A stretch of 64,000 nt of DNA from Hymenobacter jeollabukensis (GTDB lineage Bacteria > Bacteroidota > Bacteroidia > Cytophagales > Hymenobacteraceae), in the NCBI RefSeq assembly GCF_005771675.1, contig NZ_VAJM01000003.1, positions 434,001 to 498,000 of the forward strand, given 5' to 3'. Below the pieces are notes generated by a model. That model was given only the letters and a program-made list of their open reading frames with translations, did no database searches and was not told where the DNA came from. This document shows, in pieces, positions 52,291 through 60,966 of this stretch (position 1 is the first letter of the stretch; every line of letters starts with the position of its first letter). Position numbers and translations under genes: made by a program.

Positions 52291-53625
52291 CTACGTCCGG
52301 TTGACTTGCGGCTTCAGTGTAGTTAATTCCCCGATGCGCACCGGCTTGCCCGAGTCGATGCTGTGGCGGGCGGCAATGCCCACCAGGCACGACATGGCGC
52401 CGTCGCGCGCGCCGGCGGCCTGGCGGTACGGGTCCTGGCCATCGGGGCTAAAGATTTGCTTGCGCAGACGCACGTCGCCGCCGCCGTGGCCGGCTTCGTT
52501 GTTCGGCAGGCGGATGATTTCGCGCTTGCCGAAGTTGGTCGTCAGCTGAATTTCGTCGAAGGGCTCCTCGTCCCAGGTCTGCTTTTCCTTGATCCAGGCT
52601 TCCAGGCGGCCTTTCGTACCGTTGAAGGCAATGCGGTAGCCTTCGTAGGGCGAGTAGGTGGTCAGCGAGTAGCTCACCTGCACCTGGTTGGCGTACTTGA
52701 TCTGCACCGCCATCTTGTCGAAAATGTCGATGTCCTCGCGCCACACGCAGCCGTCGCGGTGGTAGCCGTCGTGCTGCTCGTTGGCCGCGTAAATCTTCAT
52801 CAGCCGCTCGTCCTTGGTCATGTCCCAGTAGAACGCGCACTTGTCCTTGTGCGGGCAGGGGCGGCAGTTGGTGTGCCGGAAGGCGTTGTTCTTGCCGTAG
52901 AAGTTGAGCTGCCCGTTGGCGTACACCTCCTCCGGGTCCGATTCCAGCCACCAGTTCAGCAGATCGAAGTGGTGCGTGGCCTTATGCACCAGCAGCGAGC
53001 CGCTAAACTCCCGGCGGCGGTGCCAGCGGCGGAAGTAGTCGGCGCCGTGATGCACGTCGAGGTACCAGTGGAAGTCGGCCGAGGTGACCTGCCCGATGGC
53101 CCCGGCGCGCAGTAGTTCGTAGATTTTCTGGCGGTGCGGGGAGTAGCGGTAGTTGAAGGTCACTTTCACCTTCTTGCCGGTGCGCCGCTCCGCGTCGAGA
53201 ATGGCCTGGGCCTTCTTCTCGTCGGTGGTCATGGGCTTCTCCGTCACGATGTCGGCCCCGTACTCCATGCCCTTCACGATGAACTGGTCGTGGGTAGCGT
53301 CGACGGTGGTGACGATGAGCACGTCGGGCTTCACCTGCTTCATCATCTTGTCGAAGTCGGTGAAGGTGGGGCAGCTCACGCCCAGCATTTTCCTGCCGGT
53401 TTCCACCCGGCCAGGATTGATGTCGCACAGGCCCACAAACTCCACCCGCTCGCCGTGCTCCTTCAGCACGTCCACGCCCCACATGCCCAGGCCGCGGTGC
53501 CCGGTGCCCACCATGGCCACCCGCGTCTTCTTCCCGGCCACAAGGTCACCCGCCAGCAGATCGGGCGCCAAAAAGGCGCCGGCGGCTACTGTGCCCGAAT
53601 GCTGCAGAAAGGTGCGGCGTTGCAT
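52291..53625 (-). CDS. Gfo/Idh/MocA-family oxidoreductase with twin-arginine signal
   Basis: A 444-residue protein. It begins MQRRTFLQHSGTVAAG, a twin-arginine (Tat) signal. NAD-binding VGTGHRG (39-45), EKP (129-131) and the C-terminal GFO_IDH domain (GQVTSADFHWYLDVHHGADY) are clear. A cysteine cluster C-R-P-C-P-H-K-D-K-C lies near 253-262. Gfo/Idh proteins with a Tat signal include retaining glycosidases that use NAD (GH109-like) as well as dehydrogenases; which applies here is not known. Predicted periplasmic. The terminator at 52174-52214 follows. Confidence 0.9.
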   Translation of the reverse strand: MQRRTFLQHSGTVAAGAFLAPDLLAGDLVAGKKTRVAMVGTGHRGLGMWGVDVLKEHGERVEFVGLCDINPGRVETGRKMLGVSCPTFTDFDKMMKQVKPDVLIVTTVDATHDQFIVKGMEYGADIVTEKPMTTDEKKAQAILDAERRTGKKVKVTFNYRYSPHRQKIYELLRAGAIGQVTSADFHWYLDVHHGADYFRRWHRRREFSGSLLVHKATHHFDLLNWWLESDPEEVYANGQLNFYGKNNAFRHTNCRPCPHKDKCAFYWDMTKDERLMKIYAANEQHDGYHRDGCVWREDIDIFDKMAVQIKYANQVQVSYSLTTYSPYEGYRIAFNGTKGRLEAWIKEKQTWDEEPFDEIQLTTNFGKREIIRLPNNEAGHGGGDVRLRKQIFSPDGQDPYRQAAGARDGAMSCLVGIAARHSIDSGKPVRIGELTTLKPQVNRT

Positions 53626-53989
53626 GGCGTGGGTGGGAAAAAAGCGGGTGGGAACGAGTCGGTGAGCGGGTTGCGAGGTTGAATGTTGAGCTAATTCTTC
53701 TGAAAGTCATGCCCTTGCCGGCTGATTTTTTGCGCAAACGTTATCGGGAACGTTGCCAAAGCAGGCTACCAAACGGTTGTTTGGCGGCGGGTGGCAGCCG
53801 CAAGCGGCCATATTATTATGCGTCGCCGACCAGCAGCCGGAAAGTGGCTTAGGGCCGACTCCCGGCTGCTTTGTCGGGATGAAAGGCAGCTGGCCAGCGC
53901 TGAGCGAAGGCCGATTATCTTGCTGAAAGGCAACTATTTTGTGTATCTTAACGATTCCCTACCCAGGAACCCACCAGCCGTCATCCGTT
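53626..53989. other. 364-bp divergent intergenic region
   Basis: It separates the minus-strand oxidoreductase from the plus-strand DUF2141 gene and should hold both promoters. A near-consensus TATTTTG lies at about 53934-53940, but I could not find a matching -33 TTG at the right spacing. No gene or repeat seen. Confidence 0.4.
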
Positions 53990-54442
53990 ATGAAGTCGTT
54001 TCAGCTTGCCTTCGTCGCCCTCGGCACCGGCCTCTTGTGGGCCGCCGCGCCCTGCGTCGCCGGTAATCCGGTGACCACCTCGTCCGTTACCGTCGTGGTG
54101 TCGCAGCTGGCCTCCACGGAGTCGGCTGTAAAGCTCTACTTCTACAACCTGCGCGAATCGTTTCTGCAGCCCAAGCAGTACGCCTTCGTGAAGGTGGTGC
54201 GCCCCGGTGGGCTGGACCGCATCACGCTGCCCGTCGACCTGCCCAACGGCGACTGGGCCGTGGCCATTACGCAGGATACCAACAACAACGACAAGCTGGA
54301 CAAGAACATGATGGGCATCCCGACCGAGCCCTTCGCGTTTTCCAACAACGTGCGCCCGCGCTTCGCCCCGCCCGACTTCGACGACTGCAAGTTCACCGTC
54401 AGCGGGCCCGGCAAGGTGGTCAGCATCGTGCTGAAGCCCTGA
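53990..54442 (+). CDS. Secreted DUF2141 protein
   Basis: A 150-residue protein with a signal peptide (MKSFQLAFVALGTGLLWAAA) and a DUF2141 domain: YFYNLRESFLQP, VDLPNGDWAVAITQDTNNND, KLDKNMMGIPTEPFAFSNN, FDDCKFTVSG. Family members are small secreted beta-sandwich proteins of unknown function. Predicted periplasmic or extracellular. A clear terminator follows. Confidence 0.92.
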   Translation: MKSFQLAFVALGTGLLWAAAPCVAGNPVTTSSVTVVVSQLASTESAVKLYFYNLRESFLQPKQYAFVKVVRPGGLDRITLPVDLPNGDWAVAITQDTNNNDKLDKNMMGIPTEPFAFSNNVRPRFAPPDFDDCKFTVSGPGKVVSIVLKP

Positions 54443-54510
54443 GGCCCGCGCCTTGCTGCATGAGTCCGAGCGGAATGGCCGGACGTGCGGCCAACCGTTG
54501 ACAACCTAAC

Positions 54511-54547
54511 AAGCAGCCCGGCCACTCTGGTCGGGCTGCTTTATTTT
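54511..54547 (+). terminator. Terminator after the DUF2141 gene
   Basis: Perfect 10-bp arms AAGCAGCCCG (54511-54520) and complement (54532-54541), followed by TATTTT. It lies 68 bases past the stop. Confidence 0.85.
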
Positions 54548-54748
54548 GGCATCAGACCGGGCGCTGGTGCGGGCGATTTTACCTTTTCAGCCACTAAAAA
54601 CGGCGCTGCCGCCGCAGGGACGCCGGTAGCCTGCCGCGCCGGGGCGAGGCCGTAACCCGCAGATGCTTTGCGCCGTTTGCGGGCATGAAACCAGGCGAAT
54701 TGGCGGAGGTTATTAGCTTTGCCCAGACGCCCGCGTTTCCTGCCGCCC

Positions 54749-55177
54749 ATGTCCGACGTTGTTCTAGAAGCTGAATCCTACGGCTCCCTGCTGTTTGCCC
54801 CGGAAGTGCCCTGCGTGGTGGTTCAATGGCACGCGTTTGCCAACTCGCAGCAGTTTCGCAGCCTGATGGACAACTCCCTGGAAGCCTTTGCCGACCAGGC
54901 GCAGCTGCACTGGCCGCTGGGCTGGCTGATGGATGCGCGCCAGATGAGTGCCATCACGCCCGCCGACCAGATCTGGCTGGAAACCGACTGGAACCCACGC
55001 GCCTACGCCGCCGGCCTGCGCCACATCGGCATTGTCACCGCTGAAAACATCTTCGGCCGCATTGCCACCCAGGTATACATTGCCAACACCGTCGCCCAGT
55101 CGCACTACACCCTGGAGGCCGCTTCCCTTCCCTCCCTGGACGATGCCAAGGACTGGGTACGCGAGGCGCTGAGCTAG
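54749..55177 (+). CDS. Small STAS/SpoIIAA-like protein, paralogue D (divergent)
   Basis: A 142-residue protein with a weaker but ordered match to paralogues A-C: GWLMDA in place of KVLNDN, W-x-x-x-DW, AGLRHIGIVTAENIFGRIA, and a final SLDDAKDWVREALS helix. It lacks the second Asn of the LNDN motif. Cytoplasmic; function unknown. The ATG at 54749 aligns with the family start. Followed by a hairpin at 55204-55248. Confidence 0.65.
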   Translation: MSDVVLEAESYGSLLFAPEVPCVVVQWHAFANSQQFRSLMDNSLEAFADQAQLHWPLGWLMDARQMSAITPADQIWLETDWNPRAYAAGLRHIGIVTAENIFGRIATQVYIANTVAQSHYTLEAASLPSLDDAKDWVREALS

Positions 55178-55203
55178 CACCCGTCACGCCCACCGATAAC
55201 GCA

Positions 55204-55248
55204 CGGCCGCCCGCCATTCCCAGATCGAGCTGGAGTGGCGGGCGGCCG
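55204..55248. terminator. Hairpin between paralogue D and the DUF1905 gene
   Basis: Seventeen-base arms CGGCCGCCCGCCATTCC (55204-55220) and 55232-55248 with one mismatch. It lies between convergent genes and probably terminates both. Confidence 0.75.
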
Positions 55249-55268
55249 GCGTTTGGGCGGTCTGCTGT

Positions 55269-55769
55269 TTACAGCGGCTCTTTCAGAGGCCGGAACGGGT
55301 CGGCACCGCTGGCCAGCTGGTGCAGCAGCTTCACCACGCGCTGGGCGCGGGTTTCGGCCCGCTTGGCCGCGTCGATGTAATGCACGAGGTTGCGCTGGCG
55401 GCCGGGCGTCAGGCGGGCGAAGGCCGCCGCGGCTTCGGGCCACTCGGCCAGGCCTTCGGTCAGCTCCTCGGGCATGTCCACCTGATCGGGGTTGGGGTCG
55501 GCGGCCAGGGTCACCGTTACGGGGGCGTCGGCGCTCAGGCGCAGCTCGCGGCGCAGGGCCTTGCTCACGAGCAGAAACCGCTCCCCGGTGCTCATCGGCA
55601 GCAGGCCGCGGCGGATGGGGTGGCCGTTGAGCGTGCCCACCACGCGCTTCACGCTTTTGCCGCCCAGGGCCTCCACCACGTCTTCGGGCACGATGATGAT
55701 GGCCATGGGCATGAACCCGAGGCCGTTGGGCAGCAGCTGGCCCTGAAACGTGAAGTCAGCGGCGGCCAT
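55269..55769 (-). CDS. DUF1905/YdeI-OmpD-associated family protein
   Basis: A 166-residue protein with the DUF1905 N domain (FTFQGQL, AIIIVPEDVVEALG, VVGTLNGHPIRRGLLP) and the YdeI/OmpD-associated C-terminal helix region (GRQRNLVHYIDAAKRAETRA). The family has no settled function. Cytoplasmic by sequence. It lies 6 bases after the stop of the lipoprotein gene, so the two form an operon. Confidence 0.9.
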   Translation of the reverse strand: MAAADFTFQGQLLPNGLGFMPMAIIIVPEDVVEALGGKSVKRVVGTLNGHPIRRGLLPMSTGERFLLVSKALRRELRLSADAPVTVTLAADPNPDQVDMPEELTEGLAEWPEAAAAFARLTPGRQRNLVHYIDAAKRAETRAQRVVKLLHQLASGADPFRPLKEPL

Positions 55770-55775
55770 CCGGGC

Positions 55776-56378
55776 TTACTTCTTCTTGGCCGGCTCGCTC
55801 TTGACCGGAGCGGCACGCAACTCGGCCCCGCTGGGTACCGACAGCTCGCGCGAGGTCTGGAACTCGGGCTGCTTGTCGGCGCCTTCCTCCAGGCGGCGCT
55901 GCACGATGCGCACGTGGCCGGCGGTGCCGGGTAGCACGGCCAGGTCGTTGCTGGTGCCGGAGTTGGGGTCGTAGCTGCGGAAGCCGAGCACCATGCTGCC
56001 GGGGAAGTTGGCGCGCTTGGCTTCGGCCGCGTCCACCTGGTCGGGCTTGCCGGCGAAGGGGCCCAGGTCGATTTCACGCGACTCGCCGCCGCTCAGTACC
56101 AGGTAGGCAATGGTGCGGGCCGGGCCGCCGTCGGTGTTCTTCATCGGCTCGAAGCGGAAAGCCATTTCCACCGGCTTGGCGGGGGTAGCGGCGGCCGCCG
56201 GGGCTTCGGCCGGCGTGGAGCCCGACACGCCGGGCGCGGCTTCGCTGGCGTCGGCGGCACCGGCTTCGGGGGCCTTCACGTCGCCCGCGGGGGCCGACTG
56301 CTCATTGGCGGGCGGGTTCTGGTTGCAGCTGCCGAGCAGCAAGGTGGCGGCCAGCAGGGGGAGAGCGTAGCGTTTCAT
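55776..56378 (-). CDS. Lipoprotein of unknown function
   Basis: A 200-residue protein with a lipoprotein signal (MKRYALPLLAATLLLGSC, Cys18), a Pro/Ala-rich linker (about 25-75), and a beta-rich domain (FRFEPMKNTDGGPARTIAYL, GSMVLGFRSYDPNSG) that I do not recognise. It ends in a Lys-rich tail (AKKK). The ATG at 56378 is preferred over 56432 because it starts the signal. Directly upstream of the DUF1905 gene in the same operon. Confidence 0.85.
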   Translation of the reverse strand: MKRYALPLLAATLLLGSCNQNPPANEQSAPAGDVKAPEAGAADASEAAPGVSGSTPAEAPAAAATPAKPVEMAFRFEPMKNTDGGPARTIAYLVLSGGESREIDLGPFAGKPDQVDAAEAKRANFPGSMVLGFRSYDPNSGTSNDLAVLPGTAGHVRIVQRRLEEGADKQPEFQTSRELSVPSGAELRAAPVKSEPAKKK

Positions 56379-56610
56379 CGGGCAGAGGAGAGAAGGGCCA
56401 ACGGCGGGTTTTCGGAGAGTAAGGATAAGCATAAAAGCCCCGCCTGCCGCAGGCCGGGCCCGAAAAAGCCCGCGCCGGCCCGGCCAGCAGAATCAGGTGA
56501 CCCACCGCCACCGGCCGGCCGGGCCGCTTTCCGGCGGGGAACCGCCGCGCCGAAACCTTTCGGGCCCGGCCGGGCTTATAGCCGCCGTACTCCTTTTTGC
56601 CCCTGACGAT

Positions 56611-57312
56611 ATGAAAGTTGAAATCTGGTCCGATATCATGTGCCCGTTCTGCTACATCGGCAAGCGGCGCTTCGAAGCGGCCCTGCAGCAGTTTGCCCAC
56701 GCCGATAAGGTGGAGGTGATTTGGCGCAGCTTCGAGCTGGACCCCAACATGCAAACCCGCCCCGGCCAGACCATTCACCAGCTGCTGGCCGAGCGCAAGG
56801 GCGTGTCGGAAGCCGAGGGCCGACGCATGAACGACTACATGGCCGGCGTGGCCCAGGAAGTGGGCCTGCGCTTCGACTTCGAGCGGATGCAGCCCGTGAA
56901 TACCTTCAAGGCCCACCGCTTCGCGCACCTAGCCGCTGCCCACGGCCGCCAGGATGCCGCCGAGGAGCGTCTGTTTGCCGCCTACTTCACCGAGGGCCGC
57001 AACCTCGACGACGCCGTCACGCTGCAGGAGCTGGGCGCCGAGCTGGGCCTGCCCGCCGAGGCCGTGCCTCGGATGCTGGCCTCCGAAGCCTACGCCCAGG
57101 AAGTGCGCGTTGATGAATACCAGGCCCGGCAGATCGGGGTGCGCGGCGTGCCCTACTTCGTGTTCGACGACAAGTACGCCGTGTCGGGCGCGCAGCCGGC
57201 CGAGCTGTTTCAGGAAGTACTGACCAAGGTGTGGGACGAGCGGAACCCCGCGCCCAGCCCCGTAACCCTGGCCGAGGGCCCCGCCTGCGGCCTCGACGGC
57301 GCCGACTGCTAA
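56611..57312 (+). CDS. DsbA-family thiol oxidoreductase, FrnE-like
   Basis: A 233-residue protein with a thioredoxin-like fold, active site CPFC (11-14) near the N terminus, helical insert, and a cis-proline in GVRGVPYFVFDD. The end ACGLDGADC adds a second cysteine pair, as in FrnE-type proteins, which act on cytoplasmic disulfides. No signal peptide. Start at ATG 56611; the longer frame to 56497 lacks a family match. It is followed by the TfoX-like gene on the same strand. Confidence 0.92.
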   Translation: MKVEIWSDIMCPFCYIGKRRFEAALQQFAHADKVEVIWRSFELDPNMQTRPGQTIHQLLAERKGVSEAEGRRMNDYMAGVAQEVGLRFDFERMQPVNTFKAHRFAHLAAAHGRQDAAEERLFAAYFTEGRNLDDAVTLQELGAELGLPAEAVPRMLASEAYAQEVRVDEYQARQIGVRGVPYFVFDDKYAVSGAQPAELFQEVLTKVWDERNPAPSPVTLAEGPACGLDGADC

Positions 57313-57452
57313 GGTCGGATGACCTGCTTCGTGCCAAACGCCGGCCGCGCTTCCTGTTGGGGGCGCGGTCGGCATTTTGGGCCGGTGCGGGCCGCCCCAC
57401 GCTCCGTCAGGCCGGGAAGGCCGCTATCTTCGGCTTCTTCCTCGTCCTCCTC

Positions 57453-57761
57453 ATGTCTACTGCCGAAACCGAATTCCGCGCCATCGGCGCTACCCAGCCG
57501 GCCGCCGAAGCGGGCCAGCTGTTTGGCAAGCCCTGCTTCAAAATCAACGGCAAGGCCTTCGTGTGCTTTTTCCAGGAAGCCATGGTCTTCAAGCTCGCCG
57601 ACGAGGCCCACCGCGAGGCCCTGGCCCTGGACGGCGCCCGGCTGTTCGACCCCTCCGGCAAGGGCCGCCCGATGAAGGAATGGGTGCAGGTGCCCGCCGA
57701 ATATCATGCGCAGTGGCCCGCGCTGGCCGCTGCGGCTCATCGGTACGTGAGCGGGCAGTGA
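57453..57761 (+). CDS. Small TfoX/YjbR-like protein
   Basis: A 102-residue protein with FGKPCFKINGKAFVCFFQ and LFDPSGKGRPMKEWVQVP, patterns seen in TfoX N-terminal/MmcQ-YjbR-type domains. TfoX itself controls competence, but members of this size usually have no known role. No signal. Start at ATG 57453; the longer frame overlaps the FrnE-like gene. A large hairpin follows. Confidence 0.75.
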   Translation: MSTAETEFRAIGATQPAAEAGQLFGKPCFKINGKAFVCFFQEAMVFKLADEAHREALALDGARLFDPSGKGRPMKEWVQVPAEYHAQWPALAAAAHRYVSGQ

Positions 57762-57774
57762 GGCTACGTGGAAA

Positions 57775-57829
57775 CAGCAGCGCCCGCCGCGGTGCTTCCA
57801 GTAAGCCGGAGCCGCGGCGGGCGCTGCTG
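57775..57829. terminator. Large bidirectional hairpin
   Basis: Perfect 18-bp arms CAGCAGCGCCCGCCGCGG (57775-57792) and its complement (57812-57829), with a 19-base loop. It lies between convergent genes. Confidence 0.8.
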
Positions 57830-57841
57830 AAGCAGCCGCAA

Positions 57842-58537
57842 TTAGCGCTGCGCCGTTTCGGGGTTCAGAAAATTGAACGAGCGGCTCTGGTAGCGCGGCA
57901 GTTGTAGGCCGCTGCGCAGCTTCATAAACGAGTTGTAGGGCGCCACCGGCGCAATCATGTTGATCAGCCAGGTCGGCAGCTCGCCGCCCGGGTCCACCCG
58001 AAAGGTGTAGGCAATCTGCAGGCGGCTGTCGGTAATCTGGCGCACCGTCCACTGGCCCGTCCAGGATGGCACGCGCACGATATCGTTTTGCGGGGCCACC
58101 ATGCCGCCCACCGAGTTGGTGTGGATGATGAGCTGCCGCTCGGCCGGGGCGTACTGAAACTGCAGGTGCATCACCACGTCGCGGTTGGCCACGGGGCGGG
58201 GCATCTGGCTTTCGAGGTAGTAGTACAGCTCCGTTTCGCTCACGCGGCGCAGCAGGCGCGCGCGCTTGGTATTGCTGATAACCTCGGTGTAGTTGTCCAC
58301 GTCGGTATACAGGGCCACCAGCTGCGCCAGGGTGCCGGGCATCTCGCAATGCACCCGGATTTCCTTGAAGCGGCTATCCGGCGAATGGCGCGAGTACACC
58401 TGAATGCCGTTCTTGTTGGTTTCCAGCCGCCACGATTCCACCGCGGCCGCCTGCGCGGGCAACGGCGCCGTGATGGGCCCGACCAGGCTCAGCGCCGAGG
58501 CCAGGCTGGCAATAAACAGCGCGCGGGTGGTACGCAT
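57842..58537 (-). CDS. START-domain lipid-binding protein, exported
   Basis: A 231-residue protein with a signal peptide (MRTTRALFIASLASALSLVG, cleavage near QAAA) and a START/Bet v1-like domain: NGIQVYSRHSPDSRFKEIRV, LYTDVDNYTEVISNTKRARL, ELYYYLESQMPRPVANRDVV, YTFRVDPGGELPTWLINMIA. START domains bind lipids or other hydrophobic molecules. The exported location suggests lipid transfer or sensing in the envelope. No partner gene seen. Confidence 0.93.
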   Translation of the reverse strand: MRTTRALFIASLASALSLVGPITAPLPAQAAAVESWRLETNKNGIQVYSRHSPDSRFKEIRVHCEMPGTLAQLVALYTDVDNYTEVISNTKRARLLRRVSETELYYYLESQMPRPVANRDVVMHLQFQYAPAERQLIIHTNSVGGMVAPQNDIVRVPSWTGQWTVRQITDSRLQIAYTFRVDPGGELPTWLINMIAPVAPYNSFMKLRSGLQLPRYQSRSFNFLNPETAQR

Positions 58538-58716
58538 CAGGAACGAACGTGAGACCTTGGGTGGGAAACGAGCGGCAAACCGAATTGTGAAAATACAACC
58601 TTGCGGTTGAATAAAACAGTTTTCGTGCCGGAAGCCCCAACTTTATGTGACTTCCGCGGTTTCCGGGTCCTGCTGCGAGCCGTTGAGCACGTTTCGTCAG
58701 CCAGAGGCACTCAGTC

Positions 58717-59106
58717 TCAAGCCAGTGCCGGCAGGTGGGTGCGGCAGGCAAAATGGAACAGGGGCGAGAGCAACAGCTTGCTGAGCTGCACTTCGCGGGC
58801 GGCGGCGTGGCCGTCGGCGCGCTGCTCGTCGAGGTAGGTGCGGCAGGCGCGCTGCACGGCGTTGTACACGGCGGCGGCCGGGTAGCAGCTCAGCAATTCG
58901 CGCAGGTCGATGAGGTCGTCGGTGCTGAAGTGGGCGTTCAGGGCCAGAAAGGCCAGAAACTGCTCGCGAGAGGCCAGCGAAGCCGGCTGAATGGTGTTGG
59001 TAGCTGCCGCTGAATCGGCCGGGGTAACGGCGGTGGCATTGGCGCGGGTCGATTGAACGACAAAGCGGATCGACTCGGAAGCGGTGGAGGTAGCCGTGTG
59101 GATCAT
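58717..59106 (-). CDS. Hypothetical protein, 129 residues
   Basis: A Ser/Thr/Ala-rich N-terminal 45 residues precede an amphipathic helical region (REQFLAFLALNAHFSTDDLI, AAVYNAVQRACRTYLDEQRA). No domain recognised. A strongly AT-rich stretch upstream (59107-59215) looks like a promoter region, supporting a real gene. Three cysteines, no signal peptide. Confidence 0.6.
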   Translation of the reverse strand: MIHTATSTASESIRFVVQSTRANATAVTPADSAAATNTIQPASLASREQFLAFLALNAHFSTDDLIDLRELLSCYPAAAVYNAVQRACRTYLDEQRADGHAAAREVQLSKLLLSPLFHFACRTHLPALA

Positions 59107-59266
59107 AGTTGGTTTGAAAGAGGTTTGTATAAATATAGGTAAATATTTTATATAATAAGTTACATGAAATAGAAATTTTTATTCATGTTCCCAGAACAGG
59201 TGTTATTAATCATTGAATAGACGATGAATCCGACCGTAGAAGTGTGACTGGGGCAGCAGAAACGCT

Positions 59267-59303
59267 CCCGCCACTACCAGCTGCACGGGCCGGTAGTGGC
59301 GGG
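59267..59303 (-). terminator. Terminator after the DoxX gene
   Basis: Perfect 12-bp arms CCCGCCACTACC (59267-59278) and complement (59292-59303). It lies downstream of the minus-strand stop at 59339. Confidence 0.7.
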
Positions 59304-59338
59304 GACCTGAATACACGTGCAGATAGAATCGGTCAGCG

Positions 59339-59770
59339 CTAGGCCGCCACGGTGCCCAGGCTCGAAGCAACGGCCACATGTGCGGTGCCGGAGCCGAATT
59401 GCTGCGGGCGTACGCGGCGCCACAGCGCGCAGGAGGCCAGCATGAAGGCCAGGAACAGCAGGGGCGAAGCTACCAGCCAGAAACCGTCGTGGGCGGCGTA
59501 GCGGGCGGCGCAGGCCCCGAGCAGGTTGAACGTGAAGCCGGCGTAGGCCCACTCCTTAACGGTGCGGAACCACGGCTGCACCAGGGCCACGGCGCCCAGC
59601 AGCTTGCCGATGCCCAGCACCGTGAGCACATGCTCGGGGTAGCCCAGGTGCTGCATGATTTCCTGACCCGAAGGGTGGTGAATAACTTCGGAAACGCCGC
59701 CGAACAGCATGAAGGCGGCGAAGGGCAAGGTGAGGGTCCAGTAAAGCGTGGTGGCGGTTTTGGGTTCCAT
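59339..59770 (-). CDS. DoxX-family membrane protein
   Basis: A 143-residue protein with four hydrophobic segments: YWTLTLPFAAFMLFGGVSEV, VLTVLGIGKLLGAVALVQPW, WAYAGFTFNLLGACAARYAA and WLVASPLLFLAFMLASCALW. DoxX-like proteins sit in the inner membrane and are linked to redox or quinone chemistry in some species; the role here is unknown. Start at ATG 59770 (MEPKTATTLYW) is preferred over 59794. Divergent from a GlxA-type regulator that may control it. Confidence 0.9.
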   Translation of the reverse strand: MEPKTATTLYWTLTLPFAAFMLFGGVSEVIHHPSGQEIMQHLGYPEHVLTVLGIGKLLGAVALVQPWFRTVKEWAYAGFTFNLLGACAARYAAHDGFWLVASPLLFLAFMLASCALWRRVRPQQFGSGTAHVAVASSLGTVAA

Positions 59771-59801
59771 GACGCGGGGTGCTTGGCTAAGCATTTTGGG
59801 G

Positions 59802-59833
59802 TTGATTGGTATGCCAAAAATATTAGTAATTTG
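59802..59833 (+). promoter_or_regulatory. Candidate Bacteroidota promoter for the GlxA-type regulator gene
   Basis: TTG at 59806-59808 and TAATTTG at 59827-59833, 18 bases apart, approximate the -33 TTG and -7 TAnnTTTG elements of Bacteroidota housekeeping promoters (one base short in the -7 box). A transcript would begin about 65 bases before the ATG at 59905. Confidence 0.35.
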
Positions 59834-59904
59834 CGGCTGCCGCGAGGGGCGGATGCGACCATTTGCGGGTTTATCCCGACATTCCACGGACCATCATTGA
59901 AGCC

Positions 59905-60888
59905 ATGAAGCAGATATCCATTCTGGTGCCGCACGGGGCCGTGCTGGGCAGCATCGAGGGCCCGCGGCTGGTGTTTTCGGAGGTCAATCAGCTGCTGCAG
60001 CGGCTGGGCCGGCCGCCGCTGTTCCGGGTGCAGCTGGTGGGACTAACCCACGAAACCCCAGTGTGCGGCGGGCTCTACAACATCCGCACCGAGCAGCTCA
60101 TCGGCGACGTGGCTAGCACCGACCTGGTCGTTATTCCGGCCGTGGACGGCGACCTGGGCCGGGCGCTAGAGGTAAACCAGGACTTTTTGCCCTGGATAAC
60201 GCAGCAGTACCGGCAGGGCGCCGAAGTGGCCAGCCTGTGCGTGGGCGCGTTTCTGCTGGCCGCCACCGGCCTCATCGACGGGCGGCAGTGCACCACGCAC
60301 TGGGCGGCGGCGCACTACTTCCGGGCCATGTTTCCGCGGGTGCAGCTGGTGGAGGACCGCCTCATCACCGACGAACACGGCATCTACTCCAGCGGCGGGG
60401 CCTTTTCATACCTGAATCTGGTGCTCTACCTCATCGAGAAATACGCGGGCCGCGACATGGCCGTGACCTGCGCCAAGGTGTTCCAGATTGACATCGAGCG
60501 GGTGAGCCAGTCGGCCTTCGTCATCTTCCAGGGCCAGAAAGAGCACGGCGACGAGCCCATCAAGCGCATTCAGACCTACATCGAGGACAACTACCAGGAA
60601 AAGCTGACCGTGGATCAGCTGGCCGATATGCTGGCGCTGGGCCGCCGCAACCTGGAGCGGCGCTTCAAAAAAGCCACCGCCAACTCGGTGGTGGAGTACA
60701 TGCAGCGCGTCAAGATCGAGGCGGCGAAAAACCGACTGGAAACCTCGCCCGATAACGTGAATGAGGTGATGTACCGCGTGGGCTACTCCGACCCGAAGGC
60801 GTTTCGGGTGGCCTTTAAGCGCATTACCGGCCTCTCGCCCAAGCAGTACCGCGAGAAGTACGGGCGGGAGCGGGTACCGGTGGCGTAA
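59905..60888 (+). CDS. GlxA-type transcriptional regulator (DJ-1/PfpI plus AraC HTH)
   Basis: A 327-residue protein: DJ-1/PfpI-like domain (about 1-190) with the nucleophile-elbow cysteine in SLCVGAFLLA, and two AraC helix-turn-helix motifs (about 230-327: LTVDQLADMLALGRRNLERR, VGYSDPKAFRVAFKRITGLS). Such regulators usually activate an adjacent gene in response to a small metabolite. Divergent from DoxX, which is the likely target. The ATG at 59905 is preferred over 59863. Confidence 0.92.
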   Translation: MKQISILVPHGAVLGSIEGPRLVFSEVNQLLQRLGRPPLFRVQLVGLTHETPVCGGLYNIRTEQLIGDVASTDLVVIPAVDGDLGRALEVNQDFLPWITQQYRQGAEVASLCVGAFLLAATGLIDGRQCTTHWAAAHYFRAMFPRVQLVEDRLITDEHGIYSSGGAFSYLNLVLYLIEKYAGRDMAVTCAKVFQIDIERVSQSAFVIFQGQKEHGDEPIKRIQTYIEDNYQEKLTVDQLADMLALGRRNLERRFKKATANSVVEYMQRVKIEAAKNRLETSPDNVNEVMYRVGYSDPKAFRVAFKRITGLSPKQYREKYGRERVPVA

Positions 60889-60966
60889 TGCGCGTAGCGC
60901 GGCGGGGACGGCTGCGGAAGCGGTAATTACGGATAGGCTGCCGCCGGGATGAATGGCCACGCCCTG

